Assembly: GCF_010092505.1 (NCBI RefSeq)
Contig: NZ_CP048021.1
Coordinates: 2,604,001-2,668,000 of the forward strand
Length of the DNA: 64,000 bases
Source: Virgibacillus sp. MSP4-1
GTDB taxonomy: Bacteria; Bacillota; Bacilli; Bacillales; Alkalibacillaceae
Direction: 5' to 3'
The notes under the pieces are model-generated. The model saw only the letters and a list, made by a program, of their open reading frames with translations, was not told the origin of the DNA and searched no databases. Numbering within the stretch: position 1 is the stretch's first letter; every line of letters starts with the position of its first letter. The position numbers were made by a program, and so were the translations under genes. Positions 1 through 8,431 of this stretch are shown piece by piece.

Positions 1-665
1 TCCTCATATTCGTAGTTCCAGATCATATAAATATCCTCCATTTTCCTGCCAAGCGCAGCTTCAAAGCGGTTACGGCTACGGCGATACACCTTCTTAATTT
101 CCTCCGACTGCTGATGGAGGATATCCGAATATCCCTCCGAAAACAACAACTTTTCGATGGGCAGCAGGGCATCCCGGCATCTGACAGCTATAATTTTATG
201 ACTGAGCCTCTGAACATCGATGTCTGCCGGAGCCCGGTGTACGTCCTTGCCTATGTCCATAATCTGATTCATGAGTTTCTCCTTTAAACCTGGAGCGGTA
301 TAAGAATTCATCCAGTCTGAAGCGTCATTCTGAAATAAAATAATCCCCGTATCCGTCGCGAAATTCCAGTCACTGTAATAGTAACGGAAAGACTTCTCAA
401 AAAGGTCTTCCATCTCTTTGTTAAATTCCTCATAGATTTTTTCCATAATTGAATATCGAAACTGATAGGCCAATGTCTGAGAATCCTTCTCCATTAACGC
501 CTTCTCAGCAGCTGTAATAAAACCACTCACATGGATAACCATCATATCTGATCGAAAGGTGGCAAAACAATGCTCGGGGCCCTTTCCATACCAGCGCTTT
601 ACGATTTTACTGAAAGTACTATTAATTTGTAGGAGGTCTTCCTGGGGTAAACCAACATTATTCAT
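1..665 (-). CDS. MpsC/DUF2294 family protein (3' end outside window)
   Basis: The reading frame runs from an ATG at 665 (AGGAGG nine bases upstream) to the window edge without a stop, so about 221 residues are visible and the C-terminus is missing. The protein shows two consecutive repeats of the DUF2294 fold, roughly residues 1-110 and 115-221. The first contains a KRWYGKGPEHC segment and an FATFRSDMMVIHVSG strand; the second contains SDWNFATDTGIILFQN followed by VQRLSHKIIAVRCRDALLP. This family is now called MpsC, after the Na+-linked membrane-potential system MpsABC of staphylococci, but most Bacillus members are soluble orphans of unknown role. No mpsA/mpsB partner is visible, so a transport role here is not supported. 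An earlier ATG at 673 meets a stop after three codons. Confidence 0.8.
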   Translation of the reverse strand, partial: MNNVGLPQEDLLQINSTFSKIVKRWYGKGPEHCFATFRSDMMVIHVSGFITAAEKALMEKDSQTLAYQFRYSIMEKIYEEFNKEMEDLFEKSFRYYYSDWNFATDTGIILFQNDASDWMNSYTAPGLKEKLMNQIMDIGKDVHRAPADIDVQRLSHKIIAVRCRDALLPIEKLLFSEGYSDILHQQSEEIKKVYRRSRNRFEAALGRKMEDIYMIWNYEYE

Positions 666-770
666 TCACTCATTCCTCCTTTTCGTACAATAGTTCTTTG
701 GATGCATTACCCTTTTCCCAGTCCTACTATGCGAATGGGAGACTACTATTTTCTAAGTAAACAAAATAAA

Positions 771-812
771 CAAAAAATGGCCTAACTCCTTTGGATAAAG
801 AAGTTAGGCCAT
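771..812 (-). terminator. Intrinsic terminator of the PAS-protein gene
   Basis: An 11-bp perfect stem (ATGGCCTAACT pairing with AGTTAGGCCAT, 777-787 and 802-812) is followed on the minus strand by a T-run. It lies about 160 bp after the stop codon of the PAS gene. No gene points into it from the plus strand. Confidence 0.75.
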
Positions 813-972
813 GGACAGACTTACTATGTAAAATAGATTCTCCCATTTACCGCTAACAATGAATTTTATACGTCGTTTGTAATTATACTTGCATAGCAAA
901 ATGTACTAATGACAGTAAGACATTAGTCATTCCAATAATAGCATGATTCCTATGTTGATTCAATATATACTT

Positions 973-1995
973 TTAGCCGTCCATTAAATTTATAATCTGT
1001 TCTATGAGTTCATGTTTCCCATAGGATTTCTGCCCGTCATTCTCCAAAATAAGTACATCCTCAAGTGTTTTTTTAATATAATTTAAGTCCTGATCCACTA
1101 CTTTGAAATATTCTTCCTTTACGTTTCCGTTTCTGATTAAGTCCATAAACCCTTTGATCCGCACCACAGGCTCCTTAATTTCCTTTGCCAGCCCCATAGC
1201 AATAAGAACCGACAAATCAAAGGTATGAATGTTGTCGTAAACCCCGCGGATAATCAAATGGGTCATTCTTTTGTTGTTATAAATCGTCGGAAGTACTTGG
1301 ATTTCCGTGTTCACGGTCTCTCCGTTTTGTTTCACAAACTGCTGCTGAAAAGGTCTGGTTACCAGTCCGTTCCTGGCCTCTTCCATTTTGGACTTCATAT
1401 GTTCAATGTCAGCGGTTGGAATCATTGTAAAAACATTTATGCCTGCCACGGCCTCTTTACTCAAAGCTCCAATCGTTCTTAATGCAACTAGATTAACATG
1501 CTTAATTCGTTCATGATCAATGACCAGAATACCAAAAGGAGACTGCTCCACGAATCGATGATAATAAGCTTCCCGATCTGTTTCCTTTTTGCCCGGGTCG
1601 TCCCGTTCCCTTTTCAGAATGATATACCTGCCAATCAGCAGATCACCGGAAAAGATCGGGATCGATACCATCTTAATCTCCAACGAATCTGTGAAGTCTC
1701 TTCTGATTAAATCCGTCTGAACAGTCTGAACTGAATCCTTAAAAAAATGATGGATCGGTACGGATTGGTTAGGGATCAGATCATAAAGATTCATCACCTC
1801 CAATTCATCGGTCGAGTATCCTGTCAACTCCTCACACCACGGACTTCCATACACAATATCATGACTTGTATTCATGATTAAAAAAGGATCCTGATCTTCA
1901 GAAATGATCGTAAAACTGCTGTCCAGCCGGGATTGTATGTACTCATCAAGTAATTCATCTTCCCTTTTTTGCGTGATCCGTTTCCGATTAGGCAT
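973..1995 (-). CDS. Tandem PAS-domain protein with degenerate HisKA-like core
   Basis: A protein of 340 residues starting at ATG 1995, seven bases after AAAGGAGGG; an upstream in-frame TTG/ATG extension would run through the leader hairpin and is rejected. Residues about 25-115 and 140-255 are PAS domains (the first has SEDQDPFLIMNTSHDIVYGS, the second FGILVIDHERIKHVN). Residues about 260-325 resemble the dimerisation/phosphoacceptor helix of sporulation kinases (KinA/KinE type), but the expected His of the H-box is Lys (GLAKEIKEPVVRIKGFMDLI), and the protein ends where the ATPase domain should begin. It therefore cannot act as a canonical kinase. It may be a ligand-sensing decoy or partner of another kinase; that is inference. 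It has its own promoter, leader hairpin and terminator. Confidence 0.85.
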   Translation of the reverse strand: MPNRKRITQKREDELLDEYIQSRLDSSFTIISEDQDPFLIMNTSHDIVYGSPWCEELTGYSTDELEVMNLYDLIPNQSVPIHHFFKDSVQTVQTDLIRRDFTDSLEIKMVSIPIFSGDLLIGRYIILKRERDDPGKKETDREAYYHRFVEQSPFGILVIDHERIKHVNLVALRTIGALSKEAVAGINVFTMIPTADIEHMKSKMEEARNGLVTRPFQQQFVKQNGETVNTEIQVLPTIYNNKRMTHLIIRGVYDNIHTFDLSVLIAMGLAKEIKEPVVRIKGFMDLIRNGNVKEEYFKVVDQDLNYIKKTLEDVLILENDGQKSYGKHELIEQIINLMDG

Positions 1996-2014
1996 GCGCC
2001 ACCCTCCTTTGCCG

Positions 2015-2068
2015 AAAATAAAAAACGCCAAAATAAGGGCAGAACAAATTCCACCTCTTATTTTGGCG
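2015..2068 (-). terminator. Terminator-like hairpin in the leader of the PAS gene (possible attenuator)
   Basis: Perfect 12-bp stem CGCCAAAATAAG/CTTATTTTGGCG (2026-2037 with 2057-2068), followed on the minus strand by a T-rich tract. It sits between a good promoter (2220-2248) and the ribosome binding site of the PAS gene. No other minus-strand gene ends here, so it would terminate the PAS gene's own leader unless it is antagonised. Confidence 0.65.
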
Positions 2069-2121
2069 TATATTTTAAGCAGCACTTACTTAAAATCATT
2101 ACCTTATATTCATATTTTTCA

Positions 2122-2169
2122 TCATTGCTTTAGCCTGCTAAAATCTTTTTTATAACGAACGCTTTTCAT
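2122..2169 (-). CDS. Putative 15-residue leader peptide
   Basis: ATG at 2169 with GAGG seven bases upstream opens a short frame reading MKSVRYKKDFSRLKQ and then a stop. It lies in the untranslated leader of the PAS gene, between the promoter and the terminator-like hairpin, the arrangement used in translation-coupled attenuation. A second short frame of eight codons overlaps its stop. The coding status is a suggestion from position and ribosome binding site only. Confidence 0.3.
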   Translation of the reverse strand: MKSVRYKKDFSRLKQ

Positions 2170-2219
2170 GACATTTCCTCAATTCAGGCCAGGGCCTATA
2201 TTCCCTCGTCCCGACTTTT

Positions 2220-2248
2220 ATTATACCGATTATGAAAGCGACTTTCAA
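2220..2248 (-). promoter_or_regulatory. Sigma-A promoter for the PAS gene leader
   Basis: Minus-strand TTGAAA (2243-2248), 17-bp spacer, TATAAT (2220-2225). The spacer and -35 contain an inverted repeat GAAAG-TCG-CTTTC, and a weak cre-like sequence centred near 2262 lies just upstream. The predicted start of the transcript is about 210 nt before the PAS start codon. Confidence 0.7.
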
Positions 2249-2384
2249 ACCTCATCGAAAGCGCTTATGCAGGCAGACGAACGATCCTCCCTCTTTTCTT
2301 TTTATCCCTGATTGTCTATTTTTTACTGGACATTCCCAATTCATTCCTCCACGCATATCCTAATGAAAAAGTGGAGGTATATTT

Positions 2385-3602
2385 ATGTATAGAAATCAAT
2401 ATGACGGGAATCCCGTCCAATCGTTTGTGTATGATTACAGCTACCCAAATACAGCTTTTCGCCAGCAGGTCACAACTCAGCAGGTTCTTCAACAGCTCCG
2501 TTCTCAGCATAGTCAGTTATATACACAGCTTCAGCAGGCAGGCATGAATCGACAACTCGTGGAGTATGCTTTTTCCTTTACAGTGAACTATACCCTTAAT
2601 CAGGCCAATACAAACCAGTCCGCCAGTCAAATCTATCAGCAGCTGCAACGACAGGTACCGTGGTTCTCCTTATTATTTACACAATCAAATGTTCCGCAAA
2701 ATGTCATGAATCGCATATTAACCCGGGTTATTGAAATCACCCTGCAAATCATCAGCGGAGGACAGCCCGGGCAGCCGGGTCAACCAGGGCAAGGATGGTC
2801 CGGCTGGGAGAGTCTGGGAGGCACCCTGACCACAGCCCCAAGCGTCTCCTCCTGGCAAAATAACCGCCTGGATGTGTTTGCCCGGGGTACAGATCAATCC
2901 CTTTACCATATCTGGTGGAACGGCTCAGCCTGGAGCAACTGGGAAAACCTTGGTGGCACCTTAACCTCAAGCCCGGCCGCCGTCTCCTGGGGACCGAACC
3001 GCATTGATGTGTTTGTGCGCGGAACTGACAATTCCCTCTATCACAAATGGTGGAATGGCAGCCGCTGGAGCGAATGGGAGAATCTCGGCGGAACCCTGAC
3101 CAGTGCACCCGCCGTTTCCTCCCGCAGAAACAATCAGCTTGATGTCTTTGTCCGAGGCACAGGTAATCGCCTTTATAAAAGAACATGGAACGGCTCGCGC
3201 TGGGAGGATTGGGAAGACCTGGGCGGCACCCTCACTTCTGAGCCTGCCGCTGTTTCCTGGGGACCCAACCGAATCGACGTCTTTGCCAGAGGTCAAAATA
3301 ACAACCTGATTCACAGATGGTGGGACGGCAACACATGGAGCAATTGGGAAAGCCTTGGCGGAACCTTAACCAGTGCCCCAGCCGTCTCCTCCAGACGTCC
3401 AAATCGATTGGAAGTCTTTGTCCGAGGCAGCGGGAATCAGCTCTTCCGTCGAGCGTGGAATGGCTCACGCTGGAGATCCTGGCAAAACCTTGGCGGCACT
3501 CTGACTTCCGCCCCAGCAGCCGTTTCCTGGGGACCGAACCGCACAGATGTGTTTGCCAGAGGTCAGAATCAGAATCTTATTCATTTGTGGCGGGGGCAAT
3601 AA
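2385..3602 (+). CDS. Beta-propeller lectin-like protein with six DUF346/PLL-type repeats
   Basis: A 405-residue protein with GGAGG seven bases before its ATG. Residues 1-125 are a helical, glutamine-rich region without a signal peptide. A collagen-like hinge (PGQPGQPGQ, about residues 127-137) leads into six repeats of about 45 residues, each with the pattern W-x-x-LGGTLTS-P, then a strand ending in DVFxRG and a WWNGSxW segment. This repeat is typical of DUF346 proteins and of the fucose-binding PLL lectins, which form seven-bladed propellers; here six repeats are visible, so the N- or C-terminal part may complete a blade. Binding of fucosylated or other glycans is likely from the family but not shown. 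The tidy DNA repeats suggest recent copying. A terminator follows at 3680. No secretion signal is seen. Confidence 0.85.
   Translation: MYRNQYDGNPVQSFVYDYSYPNTAFRQQVTTQQVLQQLRSQHSQLYTQLQQAGMNRQLVEYAFSFTVNYTLNQANTNQSASQIYQQLQRQVPWFSLLFTQSNVPQNVMNRILTRVIEITLQIISGGQPGQPGQPGQGWSGWESLGGTLTTAPSVSSWQNNRLDVFARGTDQSLYHIWWNGSAWSNWENLGGTLTSSPAAVSWGPNRIDVFVRGTDNSLYHKWWNGSRWSEWENLGGTLTSAPAVSSRRNNQLDVFVRGTGNRLYKRTWNGSRWEDWEDLGGTLTSEPAAVSWGPNRIDVFARGQNNNLIHRWWDGNTWSNWESLGGTLTSAPAVSSRRPNRLEVFVRGSGNQLFRRAWNGSRWRSWQNLGGTLTSAPAAVSWGPNRTDVFARGQNQNLIHLWRGQ
2805..3599 (+). repeat. Six in-frame tandem repeats (about 135 bp) with two-repeat periodicity
   Basis: Repeats begin at each W-x-x-LGG codon block. Repeats 2, 4 and 6 share SWGPNR and repeats 3 and 5 share SSRR, so the unit of duplication appears to be a pair of about 270 bp. 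This alternation suggests stepwise duplication of a two-blade block. Confidence 0.8.
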
Positions 3603-3679
3603 AAAGGAAGCGCCCATTTATCCGCTGCGGATTCCGAGCCGAAGCAGACTTCAGCAAAATTCCGGCTATAGCTAAGCGA

Positions 3680-3720
3680 AACGCAGGTGTCCATCGTGTG
3701 GTGGGGCACCTGCGTTTTTT
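3680..3720 (+). terminator. Intrinsic terminator of the propeller-lectin gene
   Basis: Stem AACGCAGGTG (3680-3689) pairs with CACCTGCGTT (3707-3716) and is followed by a T-run, 78 bp after the stop codon. Confidence 0.8.
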
Positions 3721-3752
3721 AAGGATTATTGTCCATTAACACCTCAGCGGGA

Positions 3753-3890
3753 GAATTCCGAGATACATAATGAAGGACTGAATTTCACATTATGTTAACC
3801 TAAGTGTCCTTCATCCGCCAAATGAAAGACAAATTTGAGGATTCTCCCGTGCGAAGTGTCCTTCATTCATTTAATGAAGGACACTTCTTG
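3753..3890. repeat. 52-bp-period palindromic repeats, locus I
   Basis: Two full units with left arms GTCCTTCAT at 3806 and 3858 (52 bp apart), each followed by seven bases and ATGAARGACA. A right arm at 3769 marks a third unit at about 3753 whose left arm is lost. This fills part of the gap before the DUF454 gene; the rest of 3721-4057 shows no gene. Confidence 0.8.
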
Positions 3891-4057
3891 AATCAAAACG
3901 GAAAGAATAGTCCATCATGCTTCTCGTAGTCATCCTTTTTATAGCATTTCCTTTGATTTTTAAGCTGATTTCTTTGTACAATCATTCAAGTAGCAGTGAT
4001 ATTTTAAATACACAAGTCATAGATTTACCATACAAAAACATCAGGTAAAGTCAGGTG

Positions 4058-4498
4058 ATGAACATAAAAACGATTAAAAGCTTTCTTTTCGTTGTTTTAG
4101 GTTTTCTTTCATTTGGAATCGGTGTCGCCGGCGTCGTCATGCCTGTACTGCCAGGCGGACCCTTTTTCTTATTTGCCGCCTTTTGTTTTGCCAGAAGCTC
4201 CAAGCGAGTGGAAAACTGGTTTAAGGGCACCTCCTTTTACACGGAATATGTCGTACGAATCCGGGAAAATAGAGGAATGACGAGAAAAGAAAAAATTCGT
4301 ATTAACGTTATTGCCGATGCCTTTATTCTCTTTTCCGTCGTATATGTGGATATCCTGCTTGTGAAAATCATTATGGTTGCCCTTTGTATCATGAAACATT
4401 ATTACTTTATCAAGGAAATCCCAACCATTACCCAGGAGGAGGCAAAAACCATTCGAGCTGACCTGCGTAAGCGGCAAATGACAAAACATACAGGCTGA
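4058..4498 (+). CDS. YbaN/DUF454 family inner-membrane protein
   Basis: A small membrane protein of about 146 residues. Residues 5-45 hold two hydrophobic segments joined by the family motif region GVVMPVLPGGPFFLFAAFCF, followed by a cytoplasmic RSSKRVENWF stretch; residues 80-115 form further membrane segments. This motif order is that of DUF454 (YbaN), a widespread family without a known biochemical role. ATG at 4058 is preferred over a GTG one codon earlier; the ribosome binding site is poor. It stands alone and converges on the MBL-fold gene, the two sharing the palindrome at 4508-4557 as terminator. Confidence 0.85.
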   Translation: MNIKTIKSFLFVVLGFLSFGIGVAGVVMPVLPGGPFFLFAAFCFARSSKRVENWFKGTSFYTEYVVRIRENRGMTRKEKIRINVIADAFILFSVVYVDILLVKIIMVALCIMKHYYFIKEIPTITQEEAKTIRADLRKRQMTKHTG

Positions 4499-4507
4499 AT
4501 GAACAAA

Positions 4508-4557
4508 AATACCCGGTACTCAGGAAAGACATTGGTCGATTTTGAGTGCCGGGTATT
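4508..4557. repeat. GGTACC-type palindrome, copy 1 (bidirectional terminator)
   Basis: Arms AATACCCGGTACTC and GAGTGCCGGGTATT enclose an AGACATTGGTCG-like loop. Flanking A and T runs fit a terminator working in both directions between two convergent genes. Confidence 0.8.
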
Positions 4558-4566
4558 TTTTGACAA

Positions 4567-5346
4567 TTAAAATGTGTATGCTTCTCCGTCATCTGGTACG
4601 AAAACATTAGAAGAGATTCCTTTTTCCTCCATAAAGTTTTTTAATTCTTCTCTTGATAAAGTCCAATGATTGACAGCTTCCATATGGGTAGAAATAATTT
4701 TTGCATTAGGAGCAGCCTTATAAACTTCATAGACATCATCTTTACCCATTACCAGAGAACCACCTATATTAAATTGGTTATCTCCAGCGTTTACCACAAT
4801 AATTTCAGGCTTATGTGTGTTAATGACGTCCTGAACTGCATCATACCAAACCGTATCTCCGGCAACATATAAAGTTTTTTCTGTGGTATGTTTAAGGACC
4901 ACGCCACAAACATGACCAGCTGCTTTTAGAATTTCGCCTCTTCCATGCTCGCCTTTTGTTTTAATCAATTGGACATCACCAAAAACCGTGTTCTCTTCTA
5001 GGACCTCTACATTTTGGAAACCAGCATCGCGTATTGCTGCTGCATCTTCTTCATTTTGGGAGTATAGTTTAATGTCCTTTGGCAATGATTCTACAGCTGC
5101 CCTATCCCAGTGGTCAGGATGCAGATGAGTGACGATGACCGCATCCATATCCTGAATAATATTTTCAATGGATGTAGGCAGGCTGACCAAAGGATTCTTC
5201 TGATCTTGTCTTGGTGCATCAGGTAAGCCTACCTCGGGTCCAAAAGCAGGCAAAGTCCCTTTTTCAGCTAACATCGGATCGATTAAAAACTTTTTCCCTC
5301 CGTATTCAATAACCAGTGTCGCATTTCGAATGAGTTGTATATGCAT
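4567..5346 (-). CDS. MBL-fold metal-dependent hydrolase (UlaG-like)
   Basis: A 259-residue metallo-beta-lactamase-fold protein. Metal ligands are visible as THLHPDHWD (about residues 92-100) and a later STHMEAVNH. The short N-terminal MHIQLIRNATLVIEYGGKKF and the LIDPML stretch are typical of the UlaG/YtkL group, whose members hydrolyse lactone, phosphate or nuclease-type substrates; the substrate here is unknown. The ATG at 5346 has GGAGT eight bases upstream. It is divergent from an Lrp-family regulator starting at 5477, which is the obvious candidate for controlling it. Its 3' end shares the palindrome at 4508-4557. Confidence 0.85.
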   Translation of the reverse strand: MHIQLIRNATLVIEYGGKKFLIDPMLAEKGTLPAFGPEVGLPDAPRQDQKNPLVSLPTSIENIIQDMDAVIVTHLHPDHWDRAAVESLPKDIKLYSQNEEDAAAIRDAGFQNVEVLEENTVFGDVQLIKTKGEHGRGEILKAAGHVCGVVLKHTTEKTLYVAGDTVWYDAVQDVINTHKPEIIVVNAGDNQFNIGGSLVMGKDDVYEVYKAAPNAKIISTHMEAVNHWTLSREELKNFMEEKGISSNVFVPDDGEAYTF

Positions 5347-5476
5347 CTATTAAGACTCCTTTTCTTTAAATATTGTTTCGAACAATGTATATTCTAAACT
5401 ATGATGCACTGATGAATACATGGATTAAATAAAGTCTTTTGTATGTTTGACTTTATTTATGAAAGGAGTTCAAGAA

Positions 5477-5890
5477 ATGTTAGATAGGACGGATCTTCTT
5501 ATCTTAGAAGAACTATCCAAGAACAGTCGGATTACGATGAAAGAATTGGGCAAGAAAGTCCACCTGACTGGTCCAGCTACTTCAGCCAGAGTGGAGAAAC
5601 TAGAAGAAAATGATGTTATTCAAGGGTATTCCATTAAAGTTAACCAGGAAAAAATGGGCTATTCTATTCATGCATTTATACAAGTTTTTATGAAGGATAT
5701 AAATCATCAACCTTATCTATCTTTTTTAAAGAACCAAAAAGATTTTGTGATGAACAACTATATAGTTAGCGGAGAAAGTTGCTACCTTTTAGAGAGTAAA
5801 TTTCCCTCCAATGAGAAGCTGGATGAATTTTTGGAAGGTTTAAGTAAATATGTAAGCTATAAATTATCAATTGTTATTAATAATAAATAG
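5477..5890 (+). CDS. Lrp/AsnC family transcriptional regulator
   Basis: A 137-residue regulator. The start is ATG 5477 with GGAG ten bases upstream, because the sequence LDRTDLLILEELSKNSRITMKELGKKVHLTG is the standard beginning of the Lrp winged helix. Residues 60-135 form the ligand-sensing RAM domain (GYSIHAFIQVFMKD onward), rather divergent towards the end. Members respond to amino acids or related metabolites. The divergent MBL-fold gene is its likely target. Confidence 0.9.
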   Translation: MLDRTDLLILEELSKNSRITMKELGKKVHLTGPATSARVEKLEENDVIQGYSIKVNQEKMGYSIHAFIQVFMKDINHQPYLSFLKNQKDFVMNNYIVSGESCYLLESKFPSNEKLDEFLEGLSKYVSYKLSIVINNK

Positions 5891-5968
5891 CGGATAAAAT
5901 AAGGGGACATTTTGTGAAATTTTTTGAAGTGATAGAATAGTGATTGCTGATATAGGGGGTAAATTAGT

Positions 5969-6715
5969 ATGACAAGTCAAATGAAGCGTTTTGAAAACAA
6001 GGTTGCGCTGGTGACAGGAGGACGTTCGGGGATTGGACAGGCCACCGCGCGCCGGTTACGCGATGAAGGAGCGACCGTGATTACCGCACAGCGCGGAAAA
6101 GATGATGAGTTTGAATCGATTACGGCAGATTTTTCCGAGCCACATATACCGGAACAGATCGTTAAAGAAGTTATCGAGCGCCATGGACAGCTTGATGTGC
6201 TGATTAATAATGCGGGGATGGTGCAGGAGGCCAGGATTGAAGAAATGAGTCTTGAGGATTGGCAACGTACTCTTAATCTTAACCTGACAGCCCCGTTTCT
6301 GCTGATTCGTGCAGCGTTGCCCCACCTGCGTAAGACACGAGGCAGTATCGTCAACACTGGTTCAGTTGAAGGGTTAGGTGCAAATCCCGGACATGCAGTC
6401 TATTGCGCTTCCAAGGCTGGGCTTCATGGGTTGACTCGTTCAGTGGCGGTGGATCATGGTGATGAAGGTGTACGCTGCAATGCCGTGGCACCCGGCTGGA
6501 TTGATACAGATTTAAACCTCGATATGATCGATAGTATGGCTGATGCAGAGACGTTTCGGCGCGATATCGCACGCATCCATCCTGTAGGTCGCTCGGGATC
6601 CCCTGATGAAGTCGCGGCACTGGTGGCATTTCTTGCAGCTGATGAGGCTGGGTTTATCACAGGCCAAGTCTATACAGTGGATGGCGGCAGGATGGCCCAG
6701 TTGAGTCTCCCCTGA
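5969..6715 (+). CDS. SDR family oxidoreductase (GC-rich, probably acquired)
   Basis: A 248-residue classical short-chain dehydrogenase: [11 protein letters not shown] cofactor motif near residue 16, NNAG near 82, catalytic YCASKAG near 150, and a C-terminal [19 protein letters not shown] eight bases before the ATG supports the start. The substrate cannot be read from sequence. The gene uses many GCG/CGC/CGG codons and is visibly more GC-rich than its neighbours, suggesting transfer from a higher-GC donor. Confidence 0.88.
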   Translation: MTSQMKRFENKVALVTGGRSGIGQATARRLRDEGATVITAQRGKDDEFESITADFSEPHIPEQIVKEVIERHGQLDVLINNAGMVQEARIEEMSLEDWQRTLNLNLTAPFLLIRAALPHLRKTRGSIVNTGSVEGLGANPGHAVYCASKAGLHGLTRSVAVDHGDEGVRCNAVAPGWIDTDLNLDMIDSMADAETFRRDIARIHPVGRSGSPDEVAALVAFLAADEAGFITGQVYTVDGGRMAQLSLP

Positions 6716-6791
6716 AAGTAAAAATGTCGCATGATTTCAATTGCGCAGTATAAATATACTATTACTAGAAATAGCATTTTCTTATACGTTA

Positions 6792-7301
6792 TTATCCATT
6801 TGTATTCCCCTCTTCTTTTTTATTATTAAAAGCTTCAAAGAGGAGGATGATAAAGGCTACTATTACTGCAAGGATTACATTGCTTTTTTGGTTTAAATCA
6901 AAAATTAACCCAATAGTATAAAATGCAAGAATCCGTATAAGCAGTAGGATAAGATGATTAAATATATTTACTCTTCCCATTATATGTTCTACCAATAAAG
7001 ATAATAAGCTATCGATCGTATATAAATAAATCACCAGAGAAACAGTAAGAAGCATGAGTGTACTTGTGCTAATGTCTAACGAAAATATTGTGTTAACAAG
7101 GTTTGTTGAACCAAACAACGCAAACAGCACTAATCCGATGACTGCCGTTGGAGCTAATGCCAGTATAAAAGCAGTTGCCATAACAGCGAATATTTTTCCT
7201 TTTTTCTTTTTAATTTCTTCTTTTTCATTTTTATATATCCATACCGATAGTAATAAAAATGAAATGATAAATACAGCTATTGTCGGTATTATGATTGTCA
7301 T
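6792..7301 (-). CDS. Multi-pass membrane protein of unknown function
   Basis: About 169 residues with five hydrophobic segments, a lysine-rich cytoplasmic loop after the first (NEKEEIKKKKGK) and a charged tail. ATG 7301 is chosen because AGGAG lies seven bases upstream; the GTG at 7307 is too close. It lies downstream of a small secreted protein gene on the same strand, but a terminator (7405-7447) separates them. An immunity role towards that protein is possible but rests only on position. I do not recognise the family. Confidence 0.65.
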   Translation of the reverse strand: MTIIIPTIAVFIISFLLLSVWIYKNEKEEIKKKKGKIFAVMATAFILALAPTAVIGLVLFALFGSTNLVNTIFSLDISTSTLMLLTVSLVIYLYTIDSLLSLLVEHIMGRVNIFNHLILLLIRILAFYTIGLIFDLNQKSNVILAVIVAFIILLFEAFNNKKEEGNTNG

Positions 7302-7404
7302 ATGCACACTCCTAAAATCATGGTGAATACATAGATTCCGCGAATTGAATTTAGCTTATATTTTTTTAGTCTTTTAGTATTATGCCTTCTTCATTCTAAG
7401 TGGT

Positions 7405-7447
7405 AAAAATGAAGCCCAATTCTACTAAACTTGAGTGAATTGGGCCT
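7405..7447 (-). terminator. Terminator of the secreted-protein gene
   Basis: Minus-strand stem GCCCAATTC/GAATTGGGC (7414-7422 with 7437-7445) followed by a T-run, 34 bp after the stop codon at 7481. Confidence 0.75.
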
Positions 7448-7480
7448 TTATATTTATTTTTTTCGTTGGATCAATTGCCT

Positions 7481-7930
7481 TTAAAGTATAAATGTAACTA
7501 TAAAATCAGCAATAGCTTTAGCAACGTTTCGCGGTATACCAGCTTCTTCAAATGCAAGCTGTAATCCAATTCTAGTACCTGACTCTAGTGTATCAAGTGC
7601 ATCCATCATTTTATTACCATATTTATCAACCCAACCTCTAATAGTCTTGGAGGGAATAAGGTTATGGTGATCAACCACAAATTTTACAGCATTTTTAACT
7701 GCTCCAAGTTTCCACTGAAGATTAGGTTTACCAGACAGTTCCGCCCTTGCACGTTTACTATACTCCCTTAATTCTTCTTTTGAAACATTATCTTTTTCTA
7801 ATATTCTTTCTAAGGAATTGCTGACCTGTATTGACTCTGATTCTGCCAATGACTTTGATGCTGCAGCAACATTTGAAAGTGGAATTGAAAGCATAATAGT
7901 ACTTATAGCAGCTGCTAAAAATTTTTTCAT
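7481..7930 (-). CDS. Small secreted protein, bacteriocin-like
   Basis: A 149-residue protein with a clear signal peptide (MKKFLAAAISTIMLSIPLSN, probable cleavage after VAAA near residue 24) and GGAGG before its ATG. The middle is charged and helical (residues 30-70); the C-terminal third is amphipathic with a hydrophobic end (VAKAIADFIVTFIL). Length, signal and hydrophobic terminus resemble precursors of secreted toxic peptides such as SdpC-type proteins, but I see no diagnostic motif or cysteine pair. A separately transcribed membrane protein lies downstream. Function unknown. Confidence 0.7.
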   Translation of the reverse strand: MKKFLAAAISTIMLSIPLSNVAAASKSLAESESIQVSNSLERILEKDNVSKEELREYSKRARAELSGKPNLQWKLGAVKNAVKFVVDHHNLIPSKTIRGWVDKYGNKMMDALDTLESGTRIGLQLAFEEAGIPRNVAKAIADFIVTFIL

Positions 7931-8431
7931 ACTTCATTCCTCCCTTAAAAATATTTTCTATGATTCTCACACATTTCTTATTTTACAGAATAAACCATGG
8001 TTTTAAATGGTGTATTATTACTATTTTTTACAAATATGCAGGTAAGGAAAATATAAATGTAAATGATAAAATAAGCTATTAAATAAATATTTCAATATAA
8101 CAAATGATAAATAAAACCTTATAATCTAAATGGATTGGTTCGCATGGATCAGGTGATACAGCAACGTATTACCTGTTTTTCTATGTCAAAAGCAATAGAT
8201 AAAATTTACAGGACACATGATTACAGCATTTTTATTCAATCCTGCTTAAACTTTAGAAATCCTGCCTCTCTCTTTAAGAACCACAGCCCATTCTTCAACT
8301 TCCACGCTTCAAACTTTAAGTTTCACCGCCCAAACTTCAACTTTCACAAACTGACCCTTGTCCCAAAAACCCTTACACTAACCCTACCGCGGAATAATCC
8401 AATAGAGGCGCCTTTATAGAAAGAGGCTGTC
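7931..8431. other. Non-coding, AT-rich then pyrimidine-rich interval
   Basis: Holds the promoter region of the secreted-protein gene, an AT-rich stretch, and near 8290-8350 degenerate repeats of CAAACTTCAACTTTCAC type. An open frame at 8135-8419 crosses it, but its low-complexity Phe-Asn-Phe-His composition comes from the repeats and it lacks a ribosome binding site. Confidence 0.5.

Noticed and set aside
2015..2213. Known riboswitch in the PAS leader
   Set aside because: No conserved core of c-di-GMP, SAM, purine, lysine or T-box leaders could be recognised; only the promoter, short frame and hairpin are supported.
2718..3468. Several minus-strand open frames over the lectin gene
   Set aside because: They mirror the repeat structure of the lectin and have no start signals.
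8135..8419. Protein of 94 residues
   Set aside because: No ribosome binding site, and the repetitive Phe/His/Asn composition follows the degenerate DNA repeat.
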